Source: Candidatus Peribacteria bacterium
Lineage (GTDB): Bacteria > Patescibacteriota > Gracilibacteria > UBA1369 > UBA12463
Direction of reading: 5' to 3'
NCBI GenBank assembly: GCA_943354965.1
Contig: CALRDN010000005.1
Span: 25,363-89,362, forward strand
DNA length: 64,000 bases
In this document: positions 51,520-59,729 of the stretch, in pieces
Layout: each line of letters starts with the position of its first letter
Position numbering within the stretch: position 1 is the first letter of the stretch
Translations under genes and position numbers: made by a program
The notes under the pieces: model-generated
Seen by the model: only the letters and a program-made list of their open reading frames with translations
What the model was told of the DNA's origin: nothing
Databases searched by the model: none

Positions 51520-51589
51520 GATAATACAGCCGTTGAAGCTGAAAGTGAGGTAACCAAGCCTCAATTTTTATATTTTTACCTGTATTATC
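51520..51589 (+). promoter_or_regulatory. Structured leader before rpsA
   Basis: GATAATACAG (51520-51529) is perfectly complementary to CTGTATTATC (51580-51589). A smaller hairpin TGAGG/CCTCA (51546-51550 and 51559-51563) lies inside. The start codon is 11 bases after the outer stem, and no Shine-Dalgarno sequence is seen. It is a candidate translational autoregulation site for S1. Confidence 0.5.
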
Positions 51590-51600
51590 GAACTTTTATT

Positions 51601-52803
51601 ATGCCACAGCGCGTACAAAAAAAGGAGTCTCCGATTATGGATGCACTTCTAGCCAAGGAGAGTCTGATGCCCGATTTCAAGCCGGGTATGTTAGTTGAGG
51701 GAACCGTAGCTCTGATTACCAAGAGAACGATTCTCGTAGATTTCAATGGAGTGGCGACCGGTCTCGTATCGGGACGTGAGCTTCATGATAGTTTAAATAC
51801 CCTTAAAGGATTGCAGATTGGAGACAAGATCTCCGCCTATGTCATTGAAGATGAAAATGAGGATGGTCTCGTACTTCTTTCACTCCGAAAGGCTTCACAG
51901 GAAAAACGATGGGTTCAGTTCATCGATGCATTCAATACTGGAAAAATTATCAAAGTCGTTGCTAGCGAGGCAAACAAGGGAGGTCTTCTCCTTGAACTCG
52001 ACGGTATCAAGGGCTTTATCCCGGTTTCACAGCTCGCCCCCCTACACTATCCACGTGTTGATGGCGCTGATCCAAGCCTTATTCTCAACCGATTACAGTC
52101 ACTTGTTGGTGTTGAGTTTGCGGTCAAGATTATCTCTATTGATAAAGAAAATGGTAAGCTTATTCTTTCTGAGAAGGCAGCATTTGATGAGGACCGACGT
52201 AAGAGTTTGGTCACGCTCAAGCCTGGAACGGTTGTTCATGGAAAGGTTAGCGGTATCGTGAAGTTCGGTATCTTCGTCGCCTTTGACGGCCTGGAAGGTC
52301 TCGTTCACATCTCAGAAATCGCTTGGGGACACGTTTCCAATCCTGCAGACTTCGCTAAACTTGGCGATAAGGTCGATGTTCAGGTCATTGGCGTTGAGGG
52401 AGATAAGATTTCATTGAGCATCAAGCGTTTGATTGCTGATCCTTGGTTAGAGGTCGCAAGCAAGTACTCTGTCGGAACGGTTGTTGAGGGAGAGATTAAC
52501 CGTATCACTCCATTCGGTGCCTTCCTCGCACTTGAGGGCGATATCAATGGTCTCATCCACGTTACAGAAATTACCGATAAGCAGATTAGCGATCCTAGTG
52601 AGGCGTTGAAGGTTGGTGACAAGGTGAAGGCACGTGTCATCGCTATCGAGCCTGAGGAGCGACGAATCGGTCTCTCGATTAAGGCTGTTGATAACCCACC
52701 AGAAGGCATCACGGAAGGTCCAGACGGCGAGGTCGTCAAGAAGCCAAGAAAGAAGGCTGGAGCCAAGAAAGATTTGAGCGATTTGAAAGAGATCGCCGGA
52801 TAA
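51601..52803 (+). CDS. rpsA: Ribosomal protein S1 (four S1 domains)
   Basis: A protein of 400 residues with four S1/OB RNA-binding domains at about 25-95, 110-190, 205-275 and 290-365. The third and fourth are the clearest (G-x-V-x-x-I-x-x-F-G-x-F-V/L-A, G-L-V-H-I-S-E-I and G-L-I-H-V-T-E-I, L-S-I-K). The basic tail is Lys-rich. E. coli S1 has six domains. Four-domain forms are common in other bacteria. It binds mRNA at the 30S subunit and would be important where Shine-Dalgarno sites are scarce. It is followed by a strong terminator. Confidence 0.9.
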   Translation: MPQRVQKKESPIMDALLAKESLMPDFKPGMLVEGTVALITKRTILVDFNGVATGLVSGRELHDSLNTLKGLQIGDKISAYVIEDENEDGLVLLSLRKASQEKRWVQFIDAFNTGKIIKVVASEANKGGLLLELDGIKGFIPVSQLAPLHYPRVDGADPSLILNRLQSLVGVEFAVKIISIDKENGKLILSEKAAFDEDRRKSLVTLKPGTVVHGKVSGIVKFGIFVAFDGLEGLVHISEIAWGHVSNPADFAKLGDKVDVQVIGVEGDKISLSIKRLIADPWLEVASKYSVGTVVEGEINRITPFGAFLALEGDINGLIHVTEITDKQISDPSEALKVGDKVKARVIAIEPEERRIGLSIKAVDNPPEGITEGPDGEVVKKPRKKAGAKKDLSDLKEIAG

Positions 52804-52829
52804 TTCAGATTGAATTAAAAAAATTAAAG

Positions 52830-52860
52830 GAGGCGTCCTAAGTGGGGCGTCTCTTTTTTT
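52830..52860 (+). terminator. Rho-independent terminator of rpsA
   Basis: A nine-base-pair stem (GAGGCGTCC with GGGCGTCTC, including G:U pairs) is followed by seven T. Confidence 0.88.
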
Positions 52861-52861
52861 A

Positions 52862-52890
52862 TTGAAGTTGGCAATAGTATATGTTATAAT
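52862..52890 (+). promoter_or_regulatory. Orphan promoter after rpsA
   Basis: -35 TTGAAG (52862-52867), 17 bases, -10 TATAAT (52885-52890). No coding frame follows on this strand. Between the boxes lies TTGGCAATAGTATAT, which also occurs at 39425-39439. Confidence 0.6.
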
Positions 52891-52896
52891 TTGTTC

Positions 52897-52956
52897 ACTT
52901 TTTCGAGGTTTCTCGCGACCCTGCCCTCTCACGAAGGCAGGGAAAATTTTATTTTA
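52897..52956 (+). ncRNA. Candidate short RNA of about 60 nt
   Basis: Starting at the predicted first base after the promoter, the sequence forms CGAG-GTTT-CTCG and then CCCTGCC/GGCAGGG (52919-52942), followed by AAAATTTTATTTT. This is the build of a minimal sRNA with its own terminator. It ends at the mazF-like stop on the other strand. No homologous RNA is recognised. Confidence 0.35.
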
Positions 52957-53343
52957 GAAATACAAGTCTCTGAATCTTTCTCTGATAATTTTAAGGTTCA
53001 TTTCATCGAGTCTCCCTAACCGTGACGATAACCTACGATAATCAATTGTTCGCGCCTGATGGAGGCATGCTGTAACTTGATAATTACGAAACATGTATGC
53101 CACAAACCATGTTCCATATTTAATTTTCGACGTGAGAGGAATTACAAAAAATAGTGATTTAGAAAACCTTTTAAAAATAACTACTGGCCGAGTAAATGCT
53201 TCATTTTTCCCGTTAATCTCACCTCCAATATTTTCGCCCATACTTGCCCACCAAACTTCACCTTCGTTAACTTGCGGAGGCGGGGATATTTTTCCATGCA
53301 ATTTTTCTTTAAGCGCGATCCAGAGGGCGAACCATTTATTCAT
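52954..53343 (-). CDS. MazF/PemK-like toxin family protein (orphan)
   Basis: 129 residues from the ATG at 53343. A frame from 53388 adds 15 atypical residues. The MazF-type core reads V-N-E-G-E-V-W-W-A-S-M-G-E-N-I-G, then R-P-V-V-I-F-K-R-F and F-F-V-I-P-L-T-S-K, and ends D-Y-R-R-L-S-S-R-L-G-R-L. MazF proteins are ribosome-independent mRNA endoribonucleases. The usual small antitoxin upstream is missing. The neighbour at 53427 is 169 residues and unrelated to known MazE folds as far as I can see. Confidence 0.75.
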   Translation of the reverse strand: MNKWFALWIALKEKLHGKISPPPQVNEGEVWWASMGENIGGEINGKNEAFTRPVVIFKRFSKSLFFVIPLTSKIKYGTWFVAYMFRNYQVTACLHQARTIDYRRLSSRLGRLDEMNLKIIRERFRDLYF

Positions 53344-53426
53344 ACAGCATAAAATTAGATGCCTAAGAATAGCATGTGGATCTAACAAAATCCTGAAAGG
53401 AACATTACAAATTGTTGAATACTAGA

Positions 53427-53936
53427 TTACGCCGTTCTGACCGTCATCTTCCAGGAGTGCTTGAGCGAAGCGTCTAATTGCGATCTCACCCTGGTGCTAA
53501 CCGCTTCTCGCTGGCGTCTCCTACTTTCTTCGATACGGGCACGTGCATTATATTCTGGTGGTACAATACGGAACCAACTCTTGTACATCTCTAACTGAAA
53601 TGACTCGAGATCGCCCTGAAATGTTTTCATGCTCTTCATAAAAAATCCATTGAGGATATTGAGCTGCTCGATGTCGATATATTCACCGTATCTCATCTCA
53701 TATTCGTCTCGAAGCGTCTGTCGGTGCATTCCATCCTGAAGGTGGTCTACGAGAATGAAAAATAGTCTCCTCATCATTTCATTCGAAAATCGGTACATGA
53801 TTTCTCTGCGGAGGGGCTCCTTGATTTCGGCGTCCTGAGAAAATCTCGTCTGATCGTCAAACGGCGAGTTGATGGCATCTACTTTTGGCCCGCCTTTACT
53901 TCGAACTGGCTCCGGGAGGTGCGTTGGACTGTTCAT
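53427..53936 (-). CDS. Unrecognised protein, 169 residues
   Basis: A soluble, strongly charged, helical protein (for example EMMRRLFFILVDHLQDGMHR, then I-E-E-S-R-R-R-Q-R-E-A-V). No family is recognised. It lies upstream of the MazF-like gene on the same strand with an 83-base gap, so it could be a non-standard partner, but there is no motif evidence for an antitoxin. The 53937-54038 spacer shows nothing else. Confidence 0.55.
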   Translation of the reverse strand: MNSPTHLPEPVRSKGGPKVDAINSPFDDQTRFSQDAEIKEPLRREIMYRFSNEMMRRLFFILVDHLQDGMHRQTLRDEYEMRYGEYIDIEQLNILNGFFMKSMKTFQGDLESFQLEMYKSWFRIVPPEYNARARIEESRRRQREAVSTRVRSQLDASLKHSWKMTVRTA

Positions 53937-54038
53937 TGGTTCATTATTCTGGGTACTTTCTTTCGGATCGATATTTTATCATATATTCATATTTGTACAA
54001 ATCCAGTGTTGTGGGCTTTGTGGTACACTCTCGATATT

Positions 54039-54098
54039 ATGGATTTAGAAGAACTCAATCAGGCGCAACGAGAGGCGGGACACCTTGCTAAGAAGTGA
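54039..54098 (+). pseudogene. Fossil 5' end of a UvrD/PcrA-type helicase gene
   Basis: A 19-codon frame (MDLEELNQAQREAGHLAKK, then TGA) matches the N-terminus of PcrA/UvrD helicases (L-N-P-x-Q-R-E-A-V before the P-loop), then stops. It still has an extended -10 (TGG plus TACACT) in front. The intact, unrelated-length UvrD-like gene starts 90 bases downstream. It is probably a remnant after deletion or replacement. Confidence 0.4.
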
Positions 54099-54187
54099 AA
54101 AAGTACCGCATATAATCTTCTGGACGTCCAGAGATTCGAATTATCACATAACCGCGGCCTCTTTGATTATGATATACTTGGCACACT

Positions 54188-57100
54188 ATGAATTCCGAAG
54201 ACTCCTTCCAAGAACGGTACAAGAATCTCAATTCTGAGCAGAAGAAAGCCGTGGATACGATCGAGGGGCCGGTGATGGTGATTGCGGGGCCGGGGTCTGG
54301 GAAAACAGAGCTCCTCGGTTTACGAGTAGCCAATATTCTACGACTGACGGATACACTTCCCTCTTCTATCTTGTGCCTGACATATACCGAGGCGGGGGCG
54401 ATGAATATGAGGAAGAGGCTTTCCGGGCTCCTGGGGCTGGATGCGTACAAGGTCGCGGTTCACACGTTCCATGGATTTGGGACGGAGATTATTAACAAAA
54501 ATCCTGAATATTTTTATCAGGGCGGTCGGTACAATCCCGCGGATGATTTGACGAGGTATGCGATTTTGGAACAAATCCTCGAACATTTGAAGTATGATTC
54601 TTCGCTAAAATCCTATCATCCAGAGCAGGGTTATACTTTTCTTAAAGATATTATTAGCAAAATTGGTGAGCTCAAAAAAGGAGGTTTGAATCCGGAGAAT
54701 TTCAAGGAAATATTGGAGGAGAACAAGAGCTTCCTGGAGCAGGCGAATGCGCTACTGGAGCCGGTTTTTCAGAAAACAATGAGCGCAAAAACGCTTGTCG
54801 CAATCCCAGAACTGATTGCGAATCTCAAGGGAATTACCTTCCAGGCTCGGGCGACTCCACTCCCCTACCTGGATATGAAAGAGACTCTCATCACTTCACT
54901 GGAGGAAGCCTATGAGGCGGCTATGGCCGGAGATAAGCCAATTTCGAAGCCCGTCACGGCATGGAAGGATCTCTATGCGAAAAAAAATGATGACAAAATG
55001 TATACCTTCAAAGATTTGGAAAGAATCAAGAGACACCTAGAGCTCTGCGATGTATATGCGCAATATCAGAAGCAGCTCCACAAAGAAGGCTTCTTCGACT
55101 ATGAAGATATGTTGTTGGATACTGTGGATGCGTTCACGAAATATCCCGAGCTGAAATACAACCTACAGGAGAGATACCTTTATGTTTTGGTTGATGAGTT
55201 TCAGGATACGAATGGCGTGCAGATGCGACTTTTAGATCAATTACTCGATAATGACGTGCATGAGGGGCGGCCGAATATTTTGGCGGTTGGTGATGATGAT
55301 CAGGCGATTTATAAGTTCCAGGGGGCAAATATGGCGAATTTGATGGAGTTTCACAAGAAATATCGAGAGCCTACCATGGTTGTGTTACAGCAAAATTACC
55401 GCTCTACGCAGCCGATTCTCGACTTTGTGAGAAATGTTATTTTAAAAGGCGAAGAGCGATTGGAGAATCAACTTCCTGACCTCATTAAAAAAGAACTCTA
55501 CTCGGCCAATACCAGCCTTACGACGGGAGAAATTGTGGAAAAAGAATTTTCGACGAGTTTGGAGGAGATGGTGTGGTTGTCAGAAATTATTCAAAAGAAA
55601 CTTTCCGACAAAAATACTTCACCTTCCGCTATAGCGGTGATTGCGCGTAAACATGAGACGCTCGAACGCGCGGCCAAAGTCCTCGACTACTTCGGCATAC
55701 CGGTTTCCTATGAGAGGAAGCAGGATCTCCTCGAACAGAAACATATCAAGGAGCTCATTACGATACTCAAATTTGTGAATACCATAGCCACGAAAAACCA
55801 GAGCGAGGCGGATGAACTTTTACCGGAGATTTTGAGTTTTCCTTTTTGGGGTGTGGACCGAATTGCGATTTGGAAAATTTCCACAACGGCATATAAGGAT
55901 AAAAAAGATTGGCTAACGGTCATGCTAGAAAGTGACAACGAACAGCTCAAACAGATCGCCACCTTCCTGATTCACCTCGGCATCGATGCGAAGGAGAAAA
56001 CCGCGGAGGAGATTATCGATATGATTACCGGTGTGGATGAGGCAGAAACGGCTTTCCAAAGCCCATACAAGGCATACTACTTCAACGCATCCAAATTTGA
56101 ACATGAGAAGCTGTCCTACATCAATCATTTACAGGCGCTACAGGCGCTCATAGAGAAAGTGCGTTCATACAAGGGAACCGGTGCGAAGACGGTCTCAGAC
56201 GTCGTAGAACTCACTACGCTCCATGAGAAACATCTAATCAAGATGACCTACCGTAATGCGTTTAATAATGAAGAAAAGGCCGTGAACCTCATGACCGCAC
56301 ACGGGGCAAAGGGACTCGAGTTTGAAAGTGTCTTCCTGCTCCACTGCCATGACGCCGAGTGGACTCGTAGCCACTCTGCAGACAAGCTCACCCTCCCGTC
56401 GAATATTCCCCTCGCCGCCGAATCCGAAACCGATGATGACAAGTTACGATTATTGTACGTTGCCCTTACTCGTGCCAGGAGTAACTTGTACCTCACCCGA
56501 CATCAGTACAATGAAAAGGGTAAAGAGCAGATCAGGCTGCGCTTCCTGGAGGATTCAACACTAGAGAAAAAAACGAAAGAGAATCTCGATTCAGCATCAA
56601 TTGAGCAGATGCATACTGATTTTGCCCAGGCAAAGGGGCTTGAGAAACTTCTTCTGCTGCAGTTGAAAATAGAAAAACACGAGGTGAAAAATATTGAGGA
56701 GCAGGACATTCTGAAAGGACTTCTGAAAGATTACAAACTCAGCGTCACCCACCTCAATAACTTCCTCGACATCACGAAGGGCGGCCCTCAGACGTTTCTG
56801 GAGCAGAATTTATTGCGATTCCCACAGCGACCTACCTTGCCGGGCGTATATGGAAACGTCGTGCACCACGCGTTGAATGCGTTTTCCAATGAATTTAGAA
56901 TGACAAAAATTCTCCCATCCCTCGACTTCCTCCTGAAGCGATTTGAGCAAGAACTTGGACAGCAGCGACTGAATAAAAAAGATTTCACCGACTCCCTCGA
57001 AAAAGGACGAGACCATTTAAGCGCCTACTACAGCGAACGAAAGGGTTACTTCAGCCCCGATGACCAATCCGAATACGACTTCCGAGGCCAGGGCGTCGTG

Positions 57101-57526
57101 ATCGAGAATGCCGAACTCACGGGAAAAATCGACAAGATGAACCACAACAAAGAGAACAAAGAAATCATCGTCTACGACTACAAAACCGGCAAACCGCTCA
57201 AGGATCTGGAACACGGCACTGACTATGAAAAAGTAAAATCCTGGAACTACCGGAACCAGCTCGTCTTCTACAAAATCCTCGTGGAGAACGCCAGAGATTT
57301 AAAGGGAAACAAGGTCCATCACGGCTTCCTCGAGTTCCTCGTCCCAACGGACGGTAAAATTACCATCCTTCCTGTAGATATCACTGAAGAAGAAACCGAG
57401 AGGATGAAAAGGCTGATTGTGGCGGTGTATAACAAGATTATCGGGTTGGATTTCCCGGATGTGAGTGGGTATGAGAAGAATTTGGAGGGAATCAACCAAT
57501 TTATTGAGGAGCTCTTGGATTCGTAG
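54188..57526 (+). CDS. UvrD/AddA-like helicase fused to a PD-(D/E)XK nuclease
   Basis: A protein of 1112 residues. The superfamily 1A helicase has L-N-x-E-Q-K-K-A-V, Walker A AGPGSGKT near 33-40, motif Ia LCLTYTEAGAMNMRKR, motif II VDEFQDT near 335, motif III GDDDQAIYKFQGA, motif IV LQQNYRST, motif V VNLMTAHGAKGLEF and motif VI LLYVALTRAR. The C-terminal nuclease domain (about 860-1100) has H-H-A-L-N, then GKID near 979 and the catalytic D-Y-K-T-G-K near 996. This is the AddA/AdnB-type plan for end-processing at double-strand breaks. No AddB partner follows. The extended -10 TATACT at 54173-54178 is nine bases before the ATG. Confidence 0.92.
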   Translation: MNSEDSFQERYKNLNSEQKKAVDTIEGPVMVIAGPGSGKTELLGLRVANILRLTDTLPSSILCLTYTEAGAMNMRKRLSGLLGLDAYKVAVHTFHGFGTEIINKNPEYFYQGGRYNPADDLTRYAILEQILEHLKYDSSLKSYHPEQGYTFLKDIISKIGELKKGGLNPENFKEILEENKSFLEQANALLEPVFQKTMSAKTLVAIPELIANLKGITFQARATPLPYLDMKETLITSLEEAYEAAMAGDKPISKPVTAWKDLYAKKNDDKMYTFKDLERIKRHLELCDVYAQYQKQLHKEGFFDYEDMLLDTVDAFTKYPELKYNLQERYLYVLVDEFQDTNGVQMRLLDQLLDNDVHEGRPNILAVGDDDQAIYKFQGANMANLMEFHKKYREPTMVVLQQNYRSTQPILDFVRNVILKGEERLENQLPDLIKKELYSANTSLTTGEIVEKEFSTSLEEMVWLSEIIQKKLSDKNTSPSAIAVIARKHETLERAAKVLDYFGIPVSYERKQDLLEQKHIKELITILKFVNTIATKNQSEADELLPEILSFPFWGVDRIAIWKISTTAYKDKKDWLTVMLESDNEQLKQIATFLIHLGIDAKEKTAEEIIDMITGVDEAETAFQSPYKAYYFNASKFEHEKLSYINHLQALQALIEKVRSYKGTGAKTVSDVVELTTLHEKHLIKMTYRNAFNNEEKAVNLMTAHGAKGLEFESVFLLHCHDAEWTRSHSADKLTLPSNIPLAAESETDDDKLRLLYVALTRARSNLYLTRHQYNEKGKEQIRLRFLEDSTLEKKTKENLDSASIEQMHTDFAQAKGLEKLLLLQLKIEKHEVKNIEEQDILKGLLKDYKLSVTHLNNFLDITKGGPQTFLEQNLLRFPQRPTLPGVYGNVVHHALNAFSNEFRMTKILPSLDFLLKRFEQELGQQRLNKKDFTDSLEKGRDHLSAYYSERKGYFSPDDQSEYDFRGQGVVIENAELTGKIDKMNHNKENKEIIVYDYKTGKPLKDLEHGTDYEKVKSWNYRNQLVFYKILVENARDLKGNKVHHGFLEFLVPTDGKITILPVDITEEETERMKRLIVAVYNKIIGLDFPDVSGYEKNLEGINQFIEELLDS

Positions 57527-57536
57527 ATGATTTGTA

Positions 57537-57545
57537 TGATAAAAT
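57537..57545 (+). promoter_or_regulatory. Extended -10 promoter of the zeta-toxin gene
   Basis: TGA plus TAAAAT (57540-57545), six bases before the ATG at 57552, predicting a leaderless mRNA. Confidence 0.55.
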
Positions 57546-57551
57546 ATACAT

Positions 57552-58256
57552 ATGACCGATGAAGAAATAAAACAGCGAGCACATGAGTTTGCCCGCAAAA
57601 ATAAAGACGATATTGCGAAATCAATGACGAACATATTAATCTACCCGCCTGATGATTTCCCGGTATCCGTATTCATGGCTGGATCACCTGGAGCAGGTAA
57701 AACAGAATCATCAAAGAATCTTATAACGATACTCAAGGACAATCATCCCATTCTTCGAATTGATCCGGACGATTTACGACCAAAATTCGAGGAGTATTCA
57801 GGCAATAACTCATCGCTTTTTATCTACAGCACATCTATCATTGCAGATAGAATGCAAGACTATGCGCTATCAAATAAACAGAGTTTTGTTTTTGATGGAA
57901 CATTTTCCAATCTCGATCGCTCTCGAGAAAACATAAAACGCTCACTCAAAAAAGAAAGATTTGTTCAAATTCTCTATGTCTATCAAGAGCCCCTTCAGGC
58001 CTGGAACTTTGTAAAGGCACGAGAGATTAAGGATGGAAGAAAAGTGCCGAAGGAGGCGTTTATTGAGCAATATTTCATGGCAAGGGATAATGTAAATCTT
58101 TTGAAAAAGGAATTTGGAGGCCACATTCAGGTCGATTTGGTTACAAAAAATATTGATGGAACAGACCTAAATTACTATAAAAACATCGATAAAATTGACT
58201 ACTCCATACCGGAAAAGTATACTAAAGCCCAACTCGAAGAAATCATCATTGCCTAA
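57552..58256 (+). CDS. Zeta-toxin family kinase
   Basis: A protein of 234 residues. Walker A FMAGSPGAGKTESSKNL is near 43-59, followed by R-I-D-P-D-D-L-R, the D-G-T-F-S-N strand and late basic residues (K-A-R-E-I-K-D-G-R) that would bind ATP. Zeta/PezT toxins phosphorylate UDP-GlcNAc or related nucleotide sugars and block wall synthesis. No epsilon/PezA antitoxin precedes it. A 60-residue gene follows within ten bases and is the only linked partner. Codon use is AT-rich, as in the rest of the island. Confidence 0.88.
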   Translation: MTDEEIKQRAHEFARKNKDDIAKSMTNILIYPPDDFPVSVFMAGSPGAGKTESSKNLITILKDNHPILRIDPDDLRPKFEEYSGNNSSLFIYSTSIIADRMQDYALSNKQSFVFDGTFSNLDRSRENIKRSLKKERFVQILYVYQEPLQAWNFVKAREIKDGRKVPKEAFIEQYFMARDNVNLLKKEFGGHIQVDLVTKNIDGTDLNYYKNIDKIDYSIPEKYTKAQLEEIIIA

Positions 58257-58265
58257 GTCACGAAT

Positions 58266-58448
58266 ATGTTCAAATATCTCATTGCAAAAATTAGCAGTCA
58301 CAAAGCTGAAAAGAAGGATACTTCCAGCAAATTTTCAAAATTCTTTCGTACCGCCTCCGCGGGAGAGAAAAAGAAGGTATTTCTCGATGTCGCCAGAAAA
58401 GCGAGCAAAGAGCAGCTTGATCTGATTCGAAGTGTGCAAAATGGTTAG
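58266..58448 (+). CDS. Small basic protein after zeta toxin, 60 residues
   Basis: Starts nine bases after the toxin gene. Very lysine-rich and helical: K-I-S-S-H-K-A-E-K-K-D, then S-A-G-E-K-K-K-V-F-L-D-V-A-R-K-A-S-K-E-Q. No known antitoxin fold is recognised. Position alone suggests it could be the antitoxin or an accessory. It is convergent with the 58453 gene, four bases apart. Confidence 0.6.
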   Translation: MFKYLIAKISSHKAEKKDTSSKFSKFFRTASAGEKKKVFLDVARKASKEQLDLIRSVQNG

Positions 58449-58452
58449 AACC

Positions 58453-58866
58453 CTAGCAGTATCTCTTGTACTCCGGAAAGGCACCCTTTACCTGCTCCAA
58501 TATCCACTGTGTCTCGGACTGCTTTTTCGGGCAGTGAATTTTCCCGTACACCAGCAAAATCTCAATACGACCAGTCTTATTTGATAATGAAAAAATCGCT
58601 CTATTACCTGATAATTTCGGTGATTCATTCGTTCCTGCTACTCGAAAATCGAGCTTAAATATTCCAATCACATCCTCTTGAGAAAATTTCAGATTATCAA
58701 TCAGCGCCGTTTGTTGAAATGTAAAAGAGCGCCCCAACGTCTCCACAATAGTCTTTCTCGTTTCGACCCACTGCTTCGGTTTATACTTTTTCAAAAACTC
58801 CTTGCAGAAATACTTCTCAGCATGCGAAGAAAATTCCACCCGAAATGATAGATCTTTAATAAACAT
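58453..58866 (-). CDS. Probable RelE/ParE-fold toxin paired with the Panacea antitoxin
   Basis: A protein of 137 residues. The C-terminal half has D-F-R-V-A-G-T, G-N-R-A-I-F-S-L-S-N-K-T-G-R-I-E-I-L-L-V-Y-G-K, the strand pattern of RelE/ParE-type toxins. N-terminal helices carry K-K-Y-K-P-K-Q-W. It overlaps the end of the antitoxin gene by 11 bases, the usual order antitoxin then toxin. Fold assignment is inference. Operon structure strongly supports a toxin role. Confidence 0.7.
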   Translation of the reverse strand: MFIKDLSFRVEFSSHAEKYFCKEFLKKYKPKQWVETRKTIVETLGRSFTFQQTALIDNLKFSQEDVIGIFKLDFRVAGTNESPKLSGNRAIFSLSNKTGRIEILLVYGKIHCPKKQSETQWILEQVKGAFPEYKRYC

Positions 58867-59548
58867 TTTCCGGCTCTTCGTTGTTAATAAGGGAATACGG
58901 GATTACCTCTCGATCCCTGCACATAGCCCATGGGAGCTGTTTATGGGTGAAATCGACAATCTGCTTGGTATCGGCCTTTTTCCATTTTTCACAGATGATA
59001 CGAACCAATTTCTGCTCTTCTTTACTCAATACCGAATCGTCAGGCTGCTCGTTGAGTGAGACCAAAAACGCATTATTTTTCTTCTCCACACTGATCGACT
59101 CATTTGACTCCAAAATATCAAAAAACTCAATCGCCACCGGACCCTGCGCCAGTTTGTGATACTCCAGCCCCGAGATGGGATGAAGCGACTTGTAATAGCT
59201 CGCAAAATCGCAAAGATATACCAGTTTCGCCAGTTTTGTTTTGGTGATCTTCCCATCAGCTCCCGCCCCATACTTAATACACTGCAGTATCAGATTATGA
59301 AACTTCTGAAATGCCTTCTCGCTAAAATTCTGTAGCTCCACCTTCTCCGAAACCCCCATATCCTCATCCAAAATCACCTCCACGGGCATATCAAAAATCT
59401 TTGATATGAGTTTGAGCTCTCCGAGCGTGATATCTCGGGTTCCATTCTCCACCGCCATCAGCGTAGGCCTTGATATCCCGAGCTTCTGTGCAAGCTCCTC
59501 CTGCGACAGTTTTGCCGCCTTTCTGAGCTTGATGATGAGATTTTTCAT
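58856..59548 (-). CDS. Xre-HTH plus Panacea (DUF4065) antitoxin
   Basis: 230 residues from the ATG at 59548, where the helix-turn-helix begins. A frame from 59584 is longer but atypical. Residues 1-60 are an Xre-type HTH (L-S-Q-E-E-L-A-Q-K-L-G-I-S-R-P-T-L-M-A-V-E-N-G). Residues about 80-210 are the Panacea domain: K-T-K-L-A-K-L-V-Y-L-C-D-F, G-L-E-Y-H-K-L-A-Q-G-P-V. Panacea domains are known general antitoxins that neutralise diverse toxins (PanAT systems). The HTH presumably gives autoregulation at the operator upstream. Confidence 0.88.
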   Translation of the reverse strand: MKNLIIKLRKAAKLSQEELAQKLGISRPTLMAVENGTRDITLGELKLISKIFDMPVEVILDEDMGVSEKVELQNFSEKAFQKFHNLILQCIKYGAGADGKITKTKLAKLVYLCDFASYYKSLHPISGLEYHKLAQGPVAIEFFDILESNESISVEKKNNAFLVSLNEQPDDSVLSKEEQKLVRIICEKWKKADTKQIVDFTHKQLPWAMCRDREVIPYSLINNEEPENVY

Positions 59549-59570
59549 GGGTGGGAGGGTGAGAGATTGG

Positions 59571-59609
59571 ATTATAGTCACCATACAGTATAGTCAAGTA
59601 AATAGTCAA
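59571..59609 (-). promoter_or_regulatory. Promoter and operator of the Panacea toxin-antitoxin pair
   Basis: Minus strand -10 TATAAT (59571-59576) has a TTGACT 15 bases upstream. ATAGTCA occurs three times on the plus strand (59574-59580, 59590-59596, 59602-59608), covering the promoter, as expected for binding of the HTH antitoxin. The spacer 59610-59715 is very AT-rich without other features. Confidence 0.5.
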
Positions 59610-59729
59610 CTATTTTTACAATTTATATATATTTATCAATAATTTAACCTATATTGTATATTTTTATTACATATTTTATAATACTAAGAGCCATGGTAAT
59701 TATGATCAATACTTATATAATGCAGTCAC

